Below are positions 5,503-10,904 of a stretch of DNA of 10,904 nt, piece after piece. A program made the translations under genes and the position numbers. Source of the stretch: an uncultured Clostridia bacterium (GTDB lineage: Bacteria > Bacillota > Clostridia > Christensenellales > Borkfalkiaceae). Location: assembly GCA_947177495.1 (NCBI GenBank), contig CAMWUS010000032.1:1-10904 (forward strand). Direction: 5' to 3'. A model generated the notes under the pieces. That model made no database searches, had not been told where the DNA came from, and saw only the letters and a program-made list of their open reading frames with translations. The first letter of the stretch is position 1, and every line of letters begins with the position of its first letter.

Positions 5503-5526
5503 CTTGCGGAAAGGCATATCCGCAAG
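5503..5526. repeat. perfect 8-bp inverted repeat between rbr and spmA
   Basis: CTTGCGGA (5503-5510) and TCCGCAAG (5519-5526) with an 8-bp spacer. It overlaps the putative sigma-E -35 of spmA and lies 78-101 bp upstream of rbr. There is no T-run, so it is not a terminator; a regulator site is possible. Confidence 0.5.
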
Positions 5527-5542
5527 CGTACAAGCATACAAT
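5514..5542 (+). promoter_or_regulatory. putative sigma-E (mother-cell) promoter of spmAB
   Basis: GCATATC (5514-5520), exactly 14 bp, CATACAAT (5535-5542). From established Bacillus work the sigma-E consensus is close to KMATATT-N14/15-CATACANT; this matches all but one -35 position. Sigma-A hexamers are not present. The -10 ends 5 nt before the spmA ATG. Mother-cell expression is what is known for spmA/spmB in B. subtilis, so context supports it. Confidence 0.75.
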
Positions 5543-5547
5543 CGGAT

Positions 5548-6096
5548 ATGAACGCCATTTTTGCCGTTGTGTTTTTTGTATCCGCAGTCCTCTTTTTGTT
5601 TACAAACCCGAACGGGTTTCTTTCCGCAATGCTCTCGGGCGGGGAAAAAGCCGCTACGCTTTCCCTGTCACTCCTCGCCGTTTACTGCGTTTGGCTTGGT
5701 TTTTTTAAAGTAATGGAGCAAAGCGGACTTTCGGGCAAGCTCGCGGGGTGCGTGTATCCGCTTGCCAAGCGGGTGTTCCGCTCCGACGACAAAGAAGGCG
5801 TTTACCTTGCAAGCTGTAACCTTTCCGCCAACATTTTGGGGCTTCCCGGCGCGCCCACCCCGCTCGGCGTAAAAGCGGTAAAACGCTTTACCGATGCGGG
5901 AAACCACTACGGCGCGGATATGCTCTTCGTGCTCAACGCCACAAGTTTGCAACTTCTGCCCACCACGGTGATCGCCCTGCGCCTTGCCGCGGGCTCGACT
6001 GCCGCCGCCGATATTTTTCTGCCCACCCTGATCAGCACCCTCTTTTCCACCCTGCTCGGCGCGATACTCGTTTATCTTACAAGGAGCCGAAAATGA
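5548..6096 (+). CDS. spmA: spore maturation protein A
   Basis: Integral membrane protein of the nucleoside-recognition (Gate) domain family, needed with SpmB for full spore core dehydration and heat resistance. The 182 aa contain several hydrophobic segments: about 2-20, 36-55, 118-150 in part, and 153-176. The family-typical motifs are MEQSGLSGKLA (56-66), the CNLSANILGLPGAPTPLG stretch (91-108) and NATSLQLLPTT (129-139). Expected to act in the forespore or mother-cell membranes during sporulation. No Shine-Dalgarno precedes the ATG at 5548; the putative sigma-E -10 ends at 5542, so the mRNA may be leaderless. It overlaps spmB by four bases (ATGA). Confidence 0.93.
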   Translation: MNAIFAVVFFVSAVLFLFTNPNGFLSAMLSGGEKAATLSLSLLAVYCVWLGFFKVMEQSGLSGKLAGCVYPLAKRVFRSDDKEGVYLASCNLSANILGLPGAPTPLGVKAVKRFTDAGNHYGADMLFVLNATSLQLLPTTVIALRLAAGSTAAADIFLPTLISTLFSTLLGAILVYLTRSRK

Positions 6097-6602
6097 AGTA
6101 CGTCGCGCTCATTATTCCCGTGCTCTTCCTCGCGCTTTTCGCGTACGCGCTCTTTAAAAAGGTAAAGCTGTACGATTGTTTTACGGCGGGCATTAAAGAA
6201 GCGGCGCCCCTTGTGCTCTCCCTCTTCCCCTACCTCGCCGCCATTCTCATTTTAAGCGAACTGTTCGAACAAAGCGGACTGTCGGGATATTTGACGGCGT
6301 TTCTCTCCCCCGCCTTCCGCGTGCTCGGCATTCCGCCCGAAATCAGCAAGCTCGTTCTACTAAAACCCTTTTCAGGAAGCGGTTCCACGGCGCTCCTTTC
6401 GGAGATCCTCGCCGAGTACGGCGCGGACAGCTACATTGCGCGGTGCGCGTGCGTTGCCTACGGTTCGAGCGAAACGGTTTTTTACATTCTCGCTGTCTAT
6501 TTTGCGGGGATTGGGAAGCGGCGCATTCGCCCCGTCGTCATTTCGCTTTTCGCAGGATTTGCGTCGGTGATTTTAGGCTGTTTTTTGTGTCGCTTTTTAT
6601 GA
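6093..6602 (+). CDS. spmB: spore maturation protein B
   Basis: The partner of SpmA, from the same membrane-protein family; 169 aa with four to five hydrophobic segments (about 3-22, 35-56, 66-80, 126-138, 146-167). FEQSGLSGYLT (58-68) repeats the motif found in SpmA, and LLKPFSGSGSTALLSEIL (89-106) with YGSSETVFYILAVYFA (123-138) is characteristic of SpmB. The start overlaps the spmA stop as ATGA and has AAGGAG upstream, so the two are translationally coupled. Only a weak hairpin (AGCC/GGCT, near 6617-6633) follows, so transcripts may extend into the AT-rich spacer. Confidence 0.94.
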   Translation: MKYVALIIPVLFLALFAYALFKKVKLYDCFTAGIKEAAPLVLSLFPYLAAILILSELFEQSGLSGYLTAFLSPAFRVLGIPPEISKLVLLKPFSGSGSTALLSEILAEYGADSYIARCACVAYGSSETVFYILAVYFAGIGKRRIRPVVISLFAGFASVILGCFLCRFL

Positions 6603-6718
6603 TAAAATATAGTTTATAGCCGATTTTTGGCTTTTAAAGCGTGTATTTTGACAAAAAAACACAAAATTTGTTTATAAATATTAAAAATAACATTTTTCGA
6701 AAAACATAAAAAATTTTT
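6603..6718. other. AT-rich spacer after spmB
   Basis: No gene is visible. The stretch is dominated by A- and T-runs, with a weak GCC/GGC hairpin near 6618-6632 and a TTGACA at 6648 with a TATAAA 19 bp later (6673), a possible second promoter. The A/T tracts just before 6719 could serve as an UP element for the downstream promoter. Confidence 0.5.
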
Positions 6719-6747
6719 TTGCATTTCTCTAAAAAGTGTTATATAAT
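6719..6747 (+). promoter_or_regulatory. strong promoter of candidate small RNA
   Basis: TTGCAT (6719-6724), 17 bp, TATAAT (6742-6747), preceded by A- and T-tracts typical of UP elements. The start site should be near 6753-6755. No plus-strand gene follows before 8609. Confidence 0.82.
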
Positions 6748-6753
6748 AGCATC

Positions 6754-6850
6754 ACAAACAAGCGGAACATCCGCTTACTAAATAGCCCATAATTTTTCCC
6801 CCTTATTATAGCGGAACCCCTCGAGGCGAGTGTCTTGAGGGGTTTTGCTT
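6754..6850 (+). ncRNA. candidate small non-coding RNA, about 97 nt
   Basis: The transcript predicted from the 6719-6747 promoter runs to a terminator at 6815-6850 and has no start codon able to open a frame. It contains a perfect 7-bp hairpin, AAGCGGA-ACA-TCCGCTT (6760-6776), then an unpaired pyrimidine-rich middle (6777-6809), then the terminator stem. The segment TCCGCT (6770-6775) could instead pair with AGCGGA at 6810-6815, which touches the terminator base, so two folds are possible. It does not resemble tmRNA, 6S or SRP RNA that I can recognise. Promoter, compact length, lack of frame and terminator support a free RNA; a function is unknown. Confidence 0.6.
6815..6850 (+). terminator. 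Rho-independent terminator of the candidate small RNA
   Basis: AACCCCTCGAG (6815-6825) pairs with CTTGAGGGGTT (6834-6844) through one G-T wobble, loop of 8, followed by TTGCTTTTG. It could also end spmAB read-through. Confidence 0.85.
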
Positions 6851-6853
6851 TTG

Positions 6854-7063
6854 TTTCGCAAACTTTTCGTTCCGAAAAGATTTGCGAGCTACTATCTTTG
6901 TTGGTTTCTCTTTGTCGATGGAGCACTGTACTCCGTCTATCAAAAGTCAGTAAGCCGCAAGTGTGCGGCAAATTGGGGGCGCTACCGCAAAAGCGCGGTT
7001 TTGCTCCGCGCGAGTAATTGTAACGAGAAAGCAACCCGCCTCGCGGTAAGGATTGTAACTTTC
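6854..7063. repeat. structured dispersed repeat, copy 1 (downstream of dinB)
   Basis: About 210 bp, homologous to 8285-8456 in the same orientation. The left part opens with a long hairpin (TCGCAAA-C-TTTTCG, loop TTC, then the complement with one bulged A) at 6856-6887. Next come a GGAG...CTCC hairpin (about 6919-6933), GCCGCA-AGTG-TGCGGC (about 6956-6971) and an end part, AACCCGCCTCGCGG with ATTGTAACTTTC. Copy 1 has about 40 bp more than copy 2, in a GC-rich hairpin region near 6975-7035. It ends 4 bp from the dinB stop codon and begins 4 bp after the small-RNA terminator. No coding frame is credible. Confidence 0.85.
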
Positions 7064-7067
7064 CGCA

Positions 7068-8264
7068 TTATAAATTGTTTTTTCCGTGCGGGGGGAGTTT
7101 GCTCTCGCCGAGGAGCGTGGCGGGGCGAATTGCACCGTCGCCGAATTTGGAACGGATTGCGTCGAGCGTGTTTTCCACGCGCTCCCGCTTGTCGTCCGTT
7201 TGGAAGAGAGAAAGCTGATCGGGCTTATCTACGCTTTCCAACCGAATGGCACTCACCGTAAGCGCGCGAATGGGTTTGTTCCAACCATAACGCTTTTTTA
7301 AAAGCTCGCTACCCGCCGCCGCCAACACCGCGGCGCTCTGCGTGGGCGTTTCCAACTGCGCCTGCCAAGACTCGAACGACAAATCCTTATCACGCACCGT
7401 CACCTGCACGCCGCGCGCCCTGAGGCGCATTTTACGAAGCTTTTGCCCGATTTCCTGCGTGAGCGATACGATGACCGTTCCTGCCTCTTCTGCGTTTACA
7501 AGGTCGGCAACGCAGGTCACGCCGTGCCCTACCGATTTCGCTTGTTCACACGTGTCGTAACGGGAGACGGGGTCGCTGTCCATGCCGTTTGCGTTCTGCC
7601 ACAGCTTGCCACCGTTTTTGCCGAAAACTTTCAATAGCACGTCTTGGGGAAAACGTGCAAGCTCGCCTATGGTGCGCACGCCCAATTTTTTTAACTTCTC
7701 CGTCGTCGCCCTGCCGCAGTAAATCATGTCCGAACAGGGCAGCCGCCAAACGGTATCTTTAAAATTATCCCGCGTGATAACGGTCACCGCGTCCGGCTTT
7801 TTCATATCGGAACCGAGCTTTGCAAACACTTTGTTAAAAGATACACCAACGCTGACGGTCAGTCCCAATTCCCCTTTCACCGTTTGCCGAATATCTTCGG
7901 CAATATCGTAAGGGGCGCGACTCGAACGCGTAACGTCGAGCCAACATTCGTCGAGCCCGAACGGCTCTACATAGTCGGTGTAACGGATATAAATTTCATG
8001 AAGCGCTTCGGAAAATTTTGCATAGATGTCGTGACGGGGCGGCACGATGACGAGTTCGGGACAAAGCCGTTTTGCCTGCCAATTCGTCATGCCCGTTTTA
8101 ATGCCCGCGCGCTTAGCAAGCTCGCTCTTTGCAAGCACGATGCCGTGCCGTTCTTCCTGAGAACCGCACACCGCCACCGCCTTGCCCTTTAAGTCGGGAT
8201 TGAGCACGCACTCCACCGAAGCATAAAAGGCGTTCGCGTCGCTATGCAATATTTTTCGTTCCAT
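7068..8264 (-). CDS. dinB: Y-family DNA polymerase IV (DinB-like)
   Basis: Translesion DNA polymerase that extends past damaged bases without proofreading. The 398 aa fit the family. Palm motif 1, HSDANAFYASVE, supplies metal ligand Asp9 and an aromatic steric gate (Phe13/Tyr14). Motif GLDECWLDV supplies Asp105 and Glu106. SVGVSFNKVFAKLGSDMKKPD (about 137-157) is the conserved palm-thumb stretch, followed by a helix-hairpin-helix thumb (KKLGVRTIGELA) and the little finger domain. Near the C-terminus QLSLF (350-354) is a sliding-clamp binding motif. The ATG at 8264 is preceded by GGGGAGG, which continues into a run of eight G. The gene is monocistronic and closely framed by two copies of a structured repeat. 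No LexA box was found. Confidence 0.95.
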   Translation of the reverse strand: MERKILHSDANAFYASVECVLNPDLKGKAVAVCGSQEERHGIVLAKSELAKRAGIKTGMTNWQAKRLCPELVIVPPRHDIYAKFSEALHEIYIRYTDYVEPFGLDECWLDVTRSSRAPYDIAEDIRQTVKGELGLTVSVGVSFNKVFAKLGSDMKKPDAVTVITRDNFKDTVWRLPCSDMIYCGRATTEKLKKLGVRTIGELARFPQDVLLKVFGKNGGKLWQNANGMDSDPVSRYDTCEQAKSVGHGVTCVADLVNAEEAGTVIVSLTQEIGQKLRKMRLRARGVQVTVRDKDLSFESWQAQLETPTQSAAVLAAAGSELLKKRYGWNKPIRALTVSAIRLESVDKPDQLSLFQTDDKRERVENTLDAIRSKFGDGAIRPATLLGESKLPPHGKNNL

Positions 8265-8272
8265 AAACGCCT

Positions 8273-8280
8273 CCCCCCCC
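8273..8280 (-). promoter_or_regulatory. G8 homopolymer forming the dinB Shine-Dalgarno region
   Basis: On the minus strand eight G run into AGG, 8 nt before the dinB ATG. The tract is both ribosome binding site and a potential slippage hotspot that could change Shine-Dalgarno strength or local folding. Confidence 0.6.
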
Positions 8281-8284
8281 TATA

Positions 8285-8456
8285 TTTCGCAAACTTTTCG
8301 TTCCGAAAAGCTTTGCGAGCTACTGTCTTTGTGGTTATCTCATATTCACAGGAGCATTGCGCTCCGTCTAGCAAAAGTCACTAAGCCTCAGGTTTGTGGC
8401 AAATTGTGTCCCACAGCGGAGGGCAACCCTCCTCGTGGAAAAAATTATAACTTTTC
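8285..8456. repeat. structured dispersed repeat, copy 2 (dinB leader)
   Basis: About 172 bp, homologous to 6854-7063. The first 40 bases differ at only one position, and matching blocks continue (GGAGCATTGCGCTCC, CAAAAGTCA, TAAGCC, GGCAAATTG, CAACCC, CCTCG, ATTATAACTTT). Its large hairpins are TCGCAAA-CTTTTCG with its complement (8287-8318) and, on the minus strand, CCAC..GGAGGG-TTG-CCCTCC..GTGG (about 8410-8437). It lies between the predicted dinB promoter and the dinB ribosome binding site, so it would be transcribed as most of a leader of about 205 nt. Confidence 0.85.
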
Positions 8457-8475
8457 TTTATTCGTGCTATTCCAA

Positions 8476-8505
8476 ATTATAATCAAAACCGTTCGCTTGC
8501 GTCAA
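8476..8505 (-). promoter_or_regulatory. predicted sigma-A promoter of dinB
   Basis: On the minus strand: TTGACG (8505-8500), 18-bp spacer, TATAAT (8481-8476). The start site near 8469 would put repeat copy 2 in the leader. It diverges from the EF-G-like gene promoter 40 bp away. Confidence 0.8.
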
Positions 8506-8545
8506 GTGTTGGAAAAATAAATTTCATGAAATTTCCGTTTGGGTA

Positions 8546-8573
8546 TTGATTTTTTCCCATTTTCAGGTATAAT
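8546..8573 (+). promoter_or_regulatory. sigma-A promoter of the EF-G-like gene
   Basis: TTGATT (8546-8551), 16-bp spacer, perfect TATAAT (8568-8573). The leader of about 30 nt holds AAGGGG before the ATG at 8609. Confidence 0.75.
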
Positions 8574-8608
8574 AGAACCATAGCACGATAATTTTAAGGG
8601 GTAAAATT

Positions 8609-10651
8609 ATGAGTATATCGGCAAAAGACATTCGGAATATCGCAATCGTGGGGCACAGCGGCGAAGGGAAAACCACCCTCATGGAAGCGATGCTCTTCAA
8701 CGGCGGCTCCATAGAGCGCATGGGCAGAACGGATAACGGCACTACCGTTTCCGATTTCGACGAACAGGAAATCGCCCGCAAGATGTCCGTTTCCCTCTCC
8801 ATGGCTTACACGACTTGGGGCGGCGCAAAGTTGAACTTGTTGGACGTTCCCGGTTTTTACGACTTCGAAGGCGAATTCAACGAAGCTATGCGCGCTTGCG
8901 GCGGCGCACTCGTCGTAACGGGTGCAAGCGGCACGGTAACGGTAGGTGCGGAAAAGGCGATTTCGCAATGCCTGCGCGCCAAGAAACCGCTCGTTGTATT
9001 TATCAACGGCATGGACAAGGATAACGCCGATTACTACGGCACCGTTCACGCCCTTCAAGAAAAGTACAAGGGCAAGATCGCGCCCATTCAAATCCCCATT
9101 ATGGAAGGCACCAAGATGACGGGCGTTGTGAACGCGCTGACGGGCAAGGCGTACCGCTTTTCGAGCGAGGGAACGGAGGAAATTTCCGTACCCGAGCTTT
9201 ACGTACGCGACCTCGAAGAGATGCAAGCTTCGCTGATGGAAACCGCAGCAGAGAACGACGACGTGTTGCTTGAAAAATATTTCGAGGACGGATTCCTTTC
9301 CCGCGAAGACACCATCCACGGCATTCGCAAAGGTATTTTCTCTATCAACGTAATTCCCGTCATGGCGGGTAGCGCGCTTCAAAACAAGGGCGTTATCAAC
9401 CTCATGAACGAAATCGTAAAATATATGCCCGAAGCGGCAGAGCGCAGCAACCTCCCCGCGACCGACCCCGTAAAGGACGCCGTCGTCGGCGTTGCGTGCG
9501 AAGAGGACGGACCGTTCTGCGCGCAAGTATTCAAAACGGCGGTAGACCCCTTCGTAGGCAGAATGAACTACTTACGCGTTTGCCGCGGCACTTTGCAGAC
9601 GGGCATGAGCGTACTCAACACATGCACGAATACCACGGAACGCATCAACGCGCTGTACCTCGTGAAAGGTAAGAAGTTGGAGGCCGTTTCCTCCATTGGT
9701 GCGGGCGACATCGGCGCCGTTTCCAAGCTCGCAAACACGGGCACGGGCGACACCCTCTGCGCAGAGAATGCTCCCGTCGTGTTCGACCCTATCCCCTTCC
9801 CCAAGCCCGTTTTGTTTATGGCGGTCTATGCGACCGTTCGCGGCACAGAGGACAAGGTGTTCGGCGGGCTCAACCGTCTTGCCGACGAGGACAAGAGCTT
9901 TACCGTTACCAAGAACGCGGGCACGGGCGAAACGCTCGTGGGCGGACAGGGCGAAGTTCACCTCGAAGTTATCAAGAAAAAGCTGAAAGCGAAATTCGGC
10001 GCGGACGCGGACTTCCGTACCCCTGCCGTTGCCTATAAGGAAACCATTCGCAAGAGCGCGACTGCGGAAGGCAAATACAAAAAGCAGACAGGCGGTCACG
10101 GACAGTACGGGCACTGCAAAATGCGCTTCGAGCCGTGCGAGAAGGATTTCGAATTCGCGGAAGAAGTCGTCGGCGGCGCGGTTCCCAAACAGTATATCCC
10201 CGCCGTGGAAAAAGGCATTATCGAGTGTCTGCCCACAGGCGTGCTCGCGGGCTACCCCGTGATTCGCGTGAAAGCCGTGCTCTACGACGGAAGCTACCAC
10301 GACGTAGACTCCTCGGAAGCGGCGTTCAAGTCGGCGGCTGAAATCGCATTTAAAGAGGGAATTAAAAACGCTTCCCCCGTGTTGTTGGAACCCATTTCGC
10401 GGTTGAAGATCGCCGTACCCGAGCAATTCGTGGGCGACGTGATGGGCGATCTCAATAAGCGCAGAGGTAGAATTATCGGCATGGATACGCAGGACGAATT
10501 GCAAGTTGTCACCGCGGAAGCACCGCAGGGCGAGCTGCTCACCTATGCGACCTCGCTCCGCTCCATGACGCAGGGGCGCGGAAAGTTCACCGAAACGTTC
10601 GCCCGCTACGAGCAAGCGCCCGACACCGTGTTGCAAAATCTCAATAAATAA
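8609..10651 (+). CDS. EF-G-like translational GTPase (FusA paralogue)
   Basis: A 680-aa multi-domain GTPase with the whole EF-G layout. The G domain carries a P-loop, GHSGEGKTT (15-23), a G3 of DVPGF (79-83), a G4 of NGMD (133-136) and a G5 of GSAL (254-257). Domain II follows, then III, and domain IV with GGHGQYGHCKM and the conserved YHDVDSSEAAF near its tip. The C-terminal domain V includes SRLKIAVPEQFVGDVMGDLNKRRG. It is not the canonical translocase: the G3 histidine that activates water in EF-G is Phe83, the G4 lysine is Gly134, and the switch-I RGITI is RKMSV. These changes fit the clostridial EF-G paralogue group, in which the His is usually Tyr or Phe. It is expected to bind the ribosome, but its step is unproved. 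It stands alone between its own promoter and terminator. Confidence 0.93.
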   Translation: MSISAKDIRNIAIVGHSGEGKTTLMEAMLFNGGSIERMGRTDNGTTVSDFDEQEIARKMSVSLSMAYTTWGGAKLNLLDVPGFYDFEGEFNEAMRACGGALVVTGASGTVTVGAEKAISQCLRAKKPLVVFINGMDKDNADYYGTVHALQEKYKGKIAPIQIPIMEGTKMTGVVNALTGKAYRFSSEGTEEISVPELYVRDLEEMQASLMETAAENDDVLLEKYFEDGFLSREDTIHGIRKGIFSINVIPVMAGSALQNKGVINLMNEIVKYMPEAAERSNLPATDPVKDAVVGVACEEDGPFCAQVFKTAVDPFVGRMNYLRVCRGTLQTGMSVLNTCTNTTERINALYLVKGKKLEAVSSIGAGDIGAVSKLANTGTGDTLCAENAPVVFDPIPFPKPVLFMAVYATVRGTEDKVFGGLNRLADEDKSFTVTKNAGTGETLVGGQGEVHLEVIKKKLKAKFGADADFRTPAVAYKETIRKSATAEGKYKKQTGGHGQYGHCKMRFEPCEKDFEFAEEVVGGAVPKQYIPAVEKGIIECLPTGVLAGYPVIRVKAVLYDGSYHDVDSSEAAFKSAAEIAFKEGIKNASPVLLEPISRLKIAVPEQFVGDVMGDLNKRRGRIIGMDTQDELQVVTAEAPQGELLTYATSLRSMTQGRGKFTETFARYEQAPDTVLQNLNK

Positions 10652-10657
10652 ACGACA

Positions 10658-10688
10658 AAAGCCCTCCGAATTCGGGGGGCTTTATCTT
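10658..10688 (+). terminator. Rho-independent terminator of the EF-G-like gene
   Basis: Arms AAAGCCCTCCGAA (10658-10670) and TTCGGGGGGCTTT (10671-10683) pair with one T-G wobble, followed by TTTATCTT. It lies 7 bp after the stop. Confidence 0.87.
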
Positions 10689-10715
10689 GCTATTGCGTCT
10701 TATTTGTGATAGAAT
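10687..10715 (+). promoter_or_regulatory. promoter of the last, partial gene
   Basis: TTGCTA (10687-10692), 17 bp, TAGAAT (10710-10715), with TGA directly before the -10 (extended -10, TGnTAGAAT). It begins at the edge of the preceding terminator. Confidence 0.7.
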
Positions 10716-10741
10716 GTAAAAAAGCCAAACGGAGAACACTC

Positions 10742-10904
10742 ATGAAAATACAAGGCGACAGTCCCGTAATAGACGAACTTTTGAGGGAAAACGACGAAAT
10801 TGTTTTCAACCTTGTTGCTCTCATTCGCGAGTATAAGGACGCGTGTATCTATTCAGACGGAAAAACTTATCTGACCGCACAGACGAACGCCGACTGTCCG
10901 ATGT
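10742..10904 (+). CDS. N-terminus of unrecognised protein (possibly GNAT-like), cut by window end
   Basis: Fifty-four codons are visible from the ATG at 10742, preceded by CGGAGAA at a good distance. The start MKIQGDSPVIDELLRENDEI continues with VFNLVALIREY and CIYSDGKTYLTAQTNADCPM. The helix followed by a short IYSDGKTYL strand resembles the N-terminal part of some clostridial GNAT acetyltransferases, but no diagnostic acetyl-CoA motif lies inside the window. No signal peptide is present. The gene itself is well supported by promoter and ribosome binding site; the family guess is weak. Confidence 0.8.
   Translation, partial: MKIQGDSPVIDELLRENDEIVFNLVALIREYKDACIYSDGKTYLTAQTNADCPM

Noticed and set aside
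6648..6678. Second promoter TTGACA with TATAAA after spmB
   Set aside because: The 19-bp spacing and AT-rich setting make it likely to be chance; the 6719-6747 promoter is better.
6729..7034. A 101-codon minus-strand frame across the small RNA and repeat copy 1
   Set aside because: It runs through hairpins and a repeat shared with a non-coding leader; the frame is not kept in copy 2.
8486..8500. Possible LexA box (CGAAC half-site) at the dinB promoter
   Set aside because: Only one half-site matches; the spacing and second half of the CGAAC-N4-GTTCG consensus are absent.
1..10904. CRISPR array, tRNA or rRNA genes, insertion sequence or transposase
   Set aside because: No regularly spaced repeats, no tRNA-like cloverleaf or rRNA segment and no transposase-like frame were seen on either strand.

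Overview
The window looks like chromosome from an anaerobic, spore-forming Clostridia-type Firmicute, probably an uncultured gut lineage. The evidence is the sporulation genes spmA-spmB, a rubrerythrin with a rubredoxin tail, an EF-G paralogue of the clostridial kind, a QueH-type epoxyqueuosine reductase, the ruvX/DUF1292 neighbourhood, AGGAGG-type ribosome binding sites and textbook sigma-A promoters. I cannot name the genus.

Layout. (1) 1-2143: gap (partial, minus) and class II fba (plus) diverge from a 212-bp spacer holding two near-consensus promoters and a central inverted repeat; fba ends at a strong terminator. (2) 2173-3050: a self-contained cassette, with a four-cysteine small protein (minus) diverging from two tandem small HTH-XRE genes (plus). 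Two identical 14-bp palindromes lie between them, one exactly inside the spacer of a perfect sigma-A promoter. (3) 3069-4515: a minus-strand operon of ruvX fused in frame to DUF1292, then queH. The DUF1292 part has its own internal start with a strong Shine-Dalgarno, so two products may come from one frame. (4) 4529-5425: a minus-strand operon of rubrerythrin and two very small genes (36 and 42 codons) joined by stop/start overlaps. (5) 5503-6602: spmA-spmB behind a sequence matching a sigma-E promoter. (6) 6603-8505: an AT-rich spacer with a strong promoter driving about 100 nt of non-coding sequence to a terminator (candidate small RNA), then dinB (minus) tightly bracketed by two same-orientation copies of a structured dispersed repeat, one of which forms most of the predicted dinB leader. 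(7) 8546-10688: an EF-G-like GTPase (plus) with its own promoter and terminator. (8) 10687-end: promoter and N-terminus of an unrecognised gene.

The genes are mostly housekeeping: glycolysis, tRNA queuosine salvage/synthesis, oxidative stress defence, spore maturation, translesion synthesis and translation. The less ordinary parts are the XRE/Cys-rich divergon, the nested ruvX-DUF1292 frame, the rubrerythrin-linked micro-genes, the candidate small RNA, the repeats around dinB, and three genes (XRE1, ruvX, spmA) whose -10 elements end only 5-6 nt before the ATG with no Shine-Dalgarno, which points to leaderless mRNAs.
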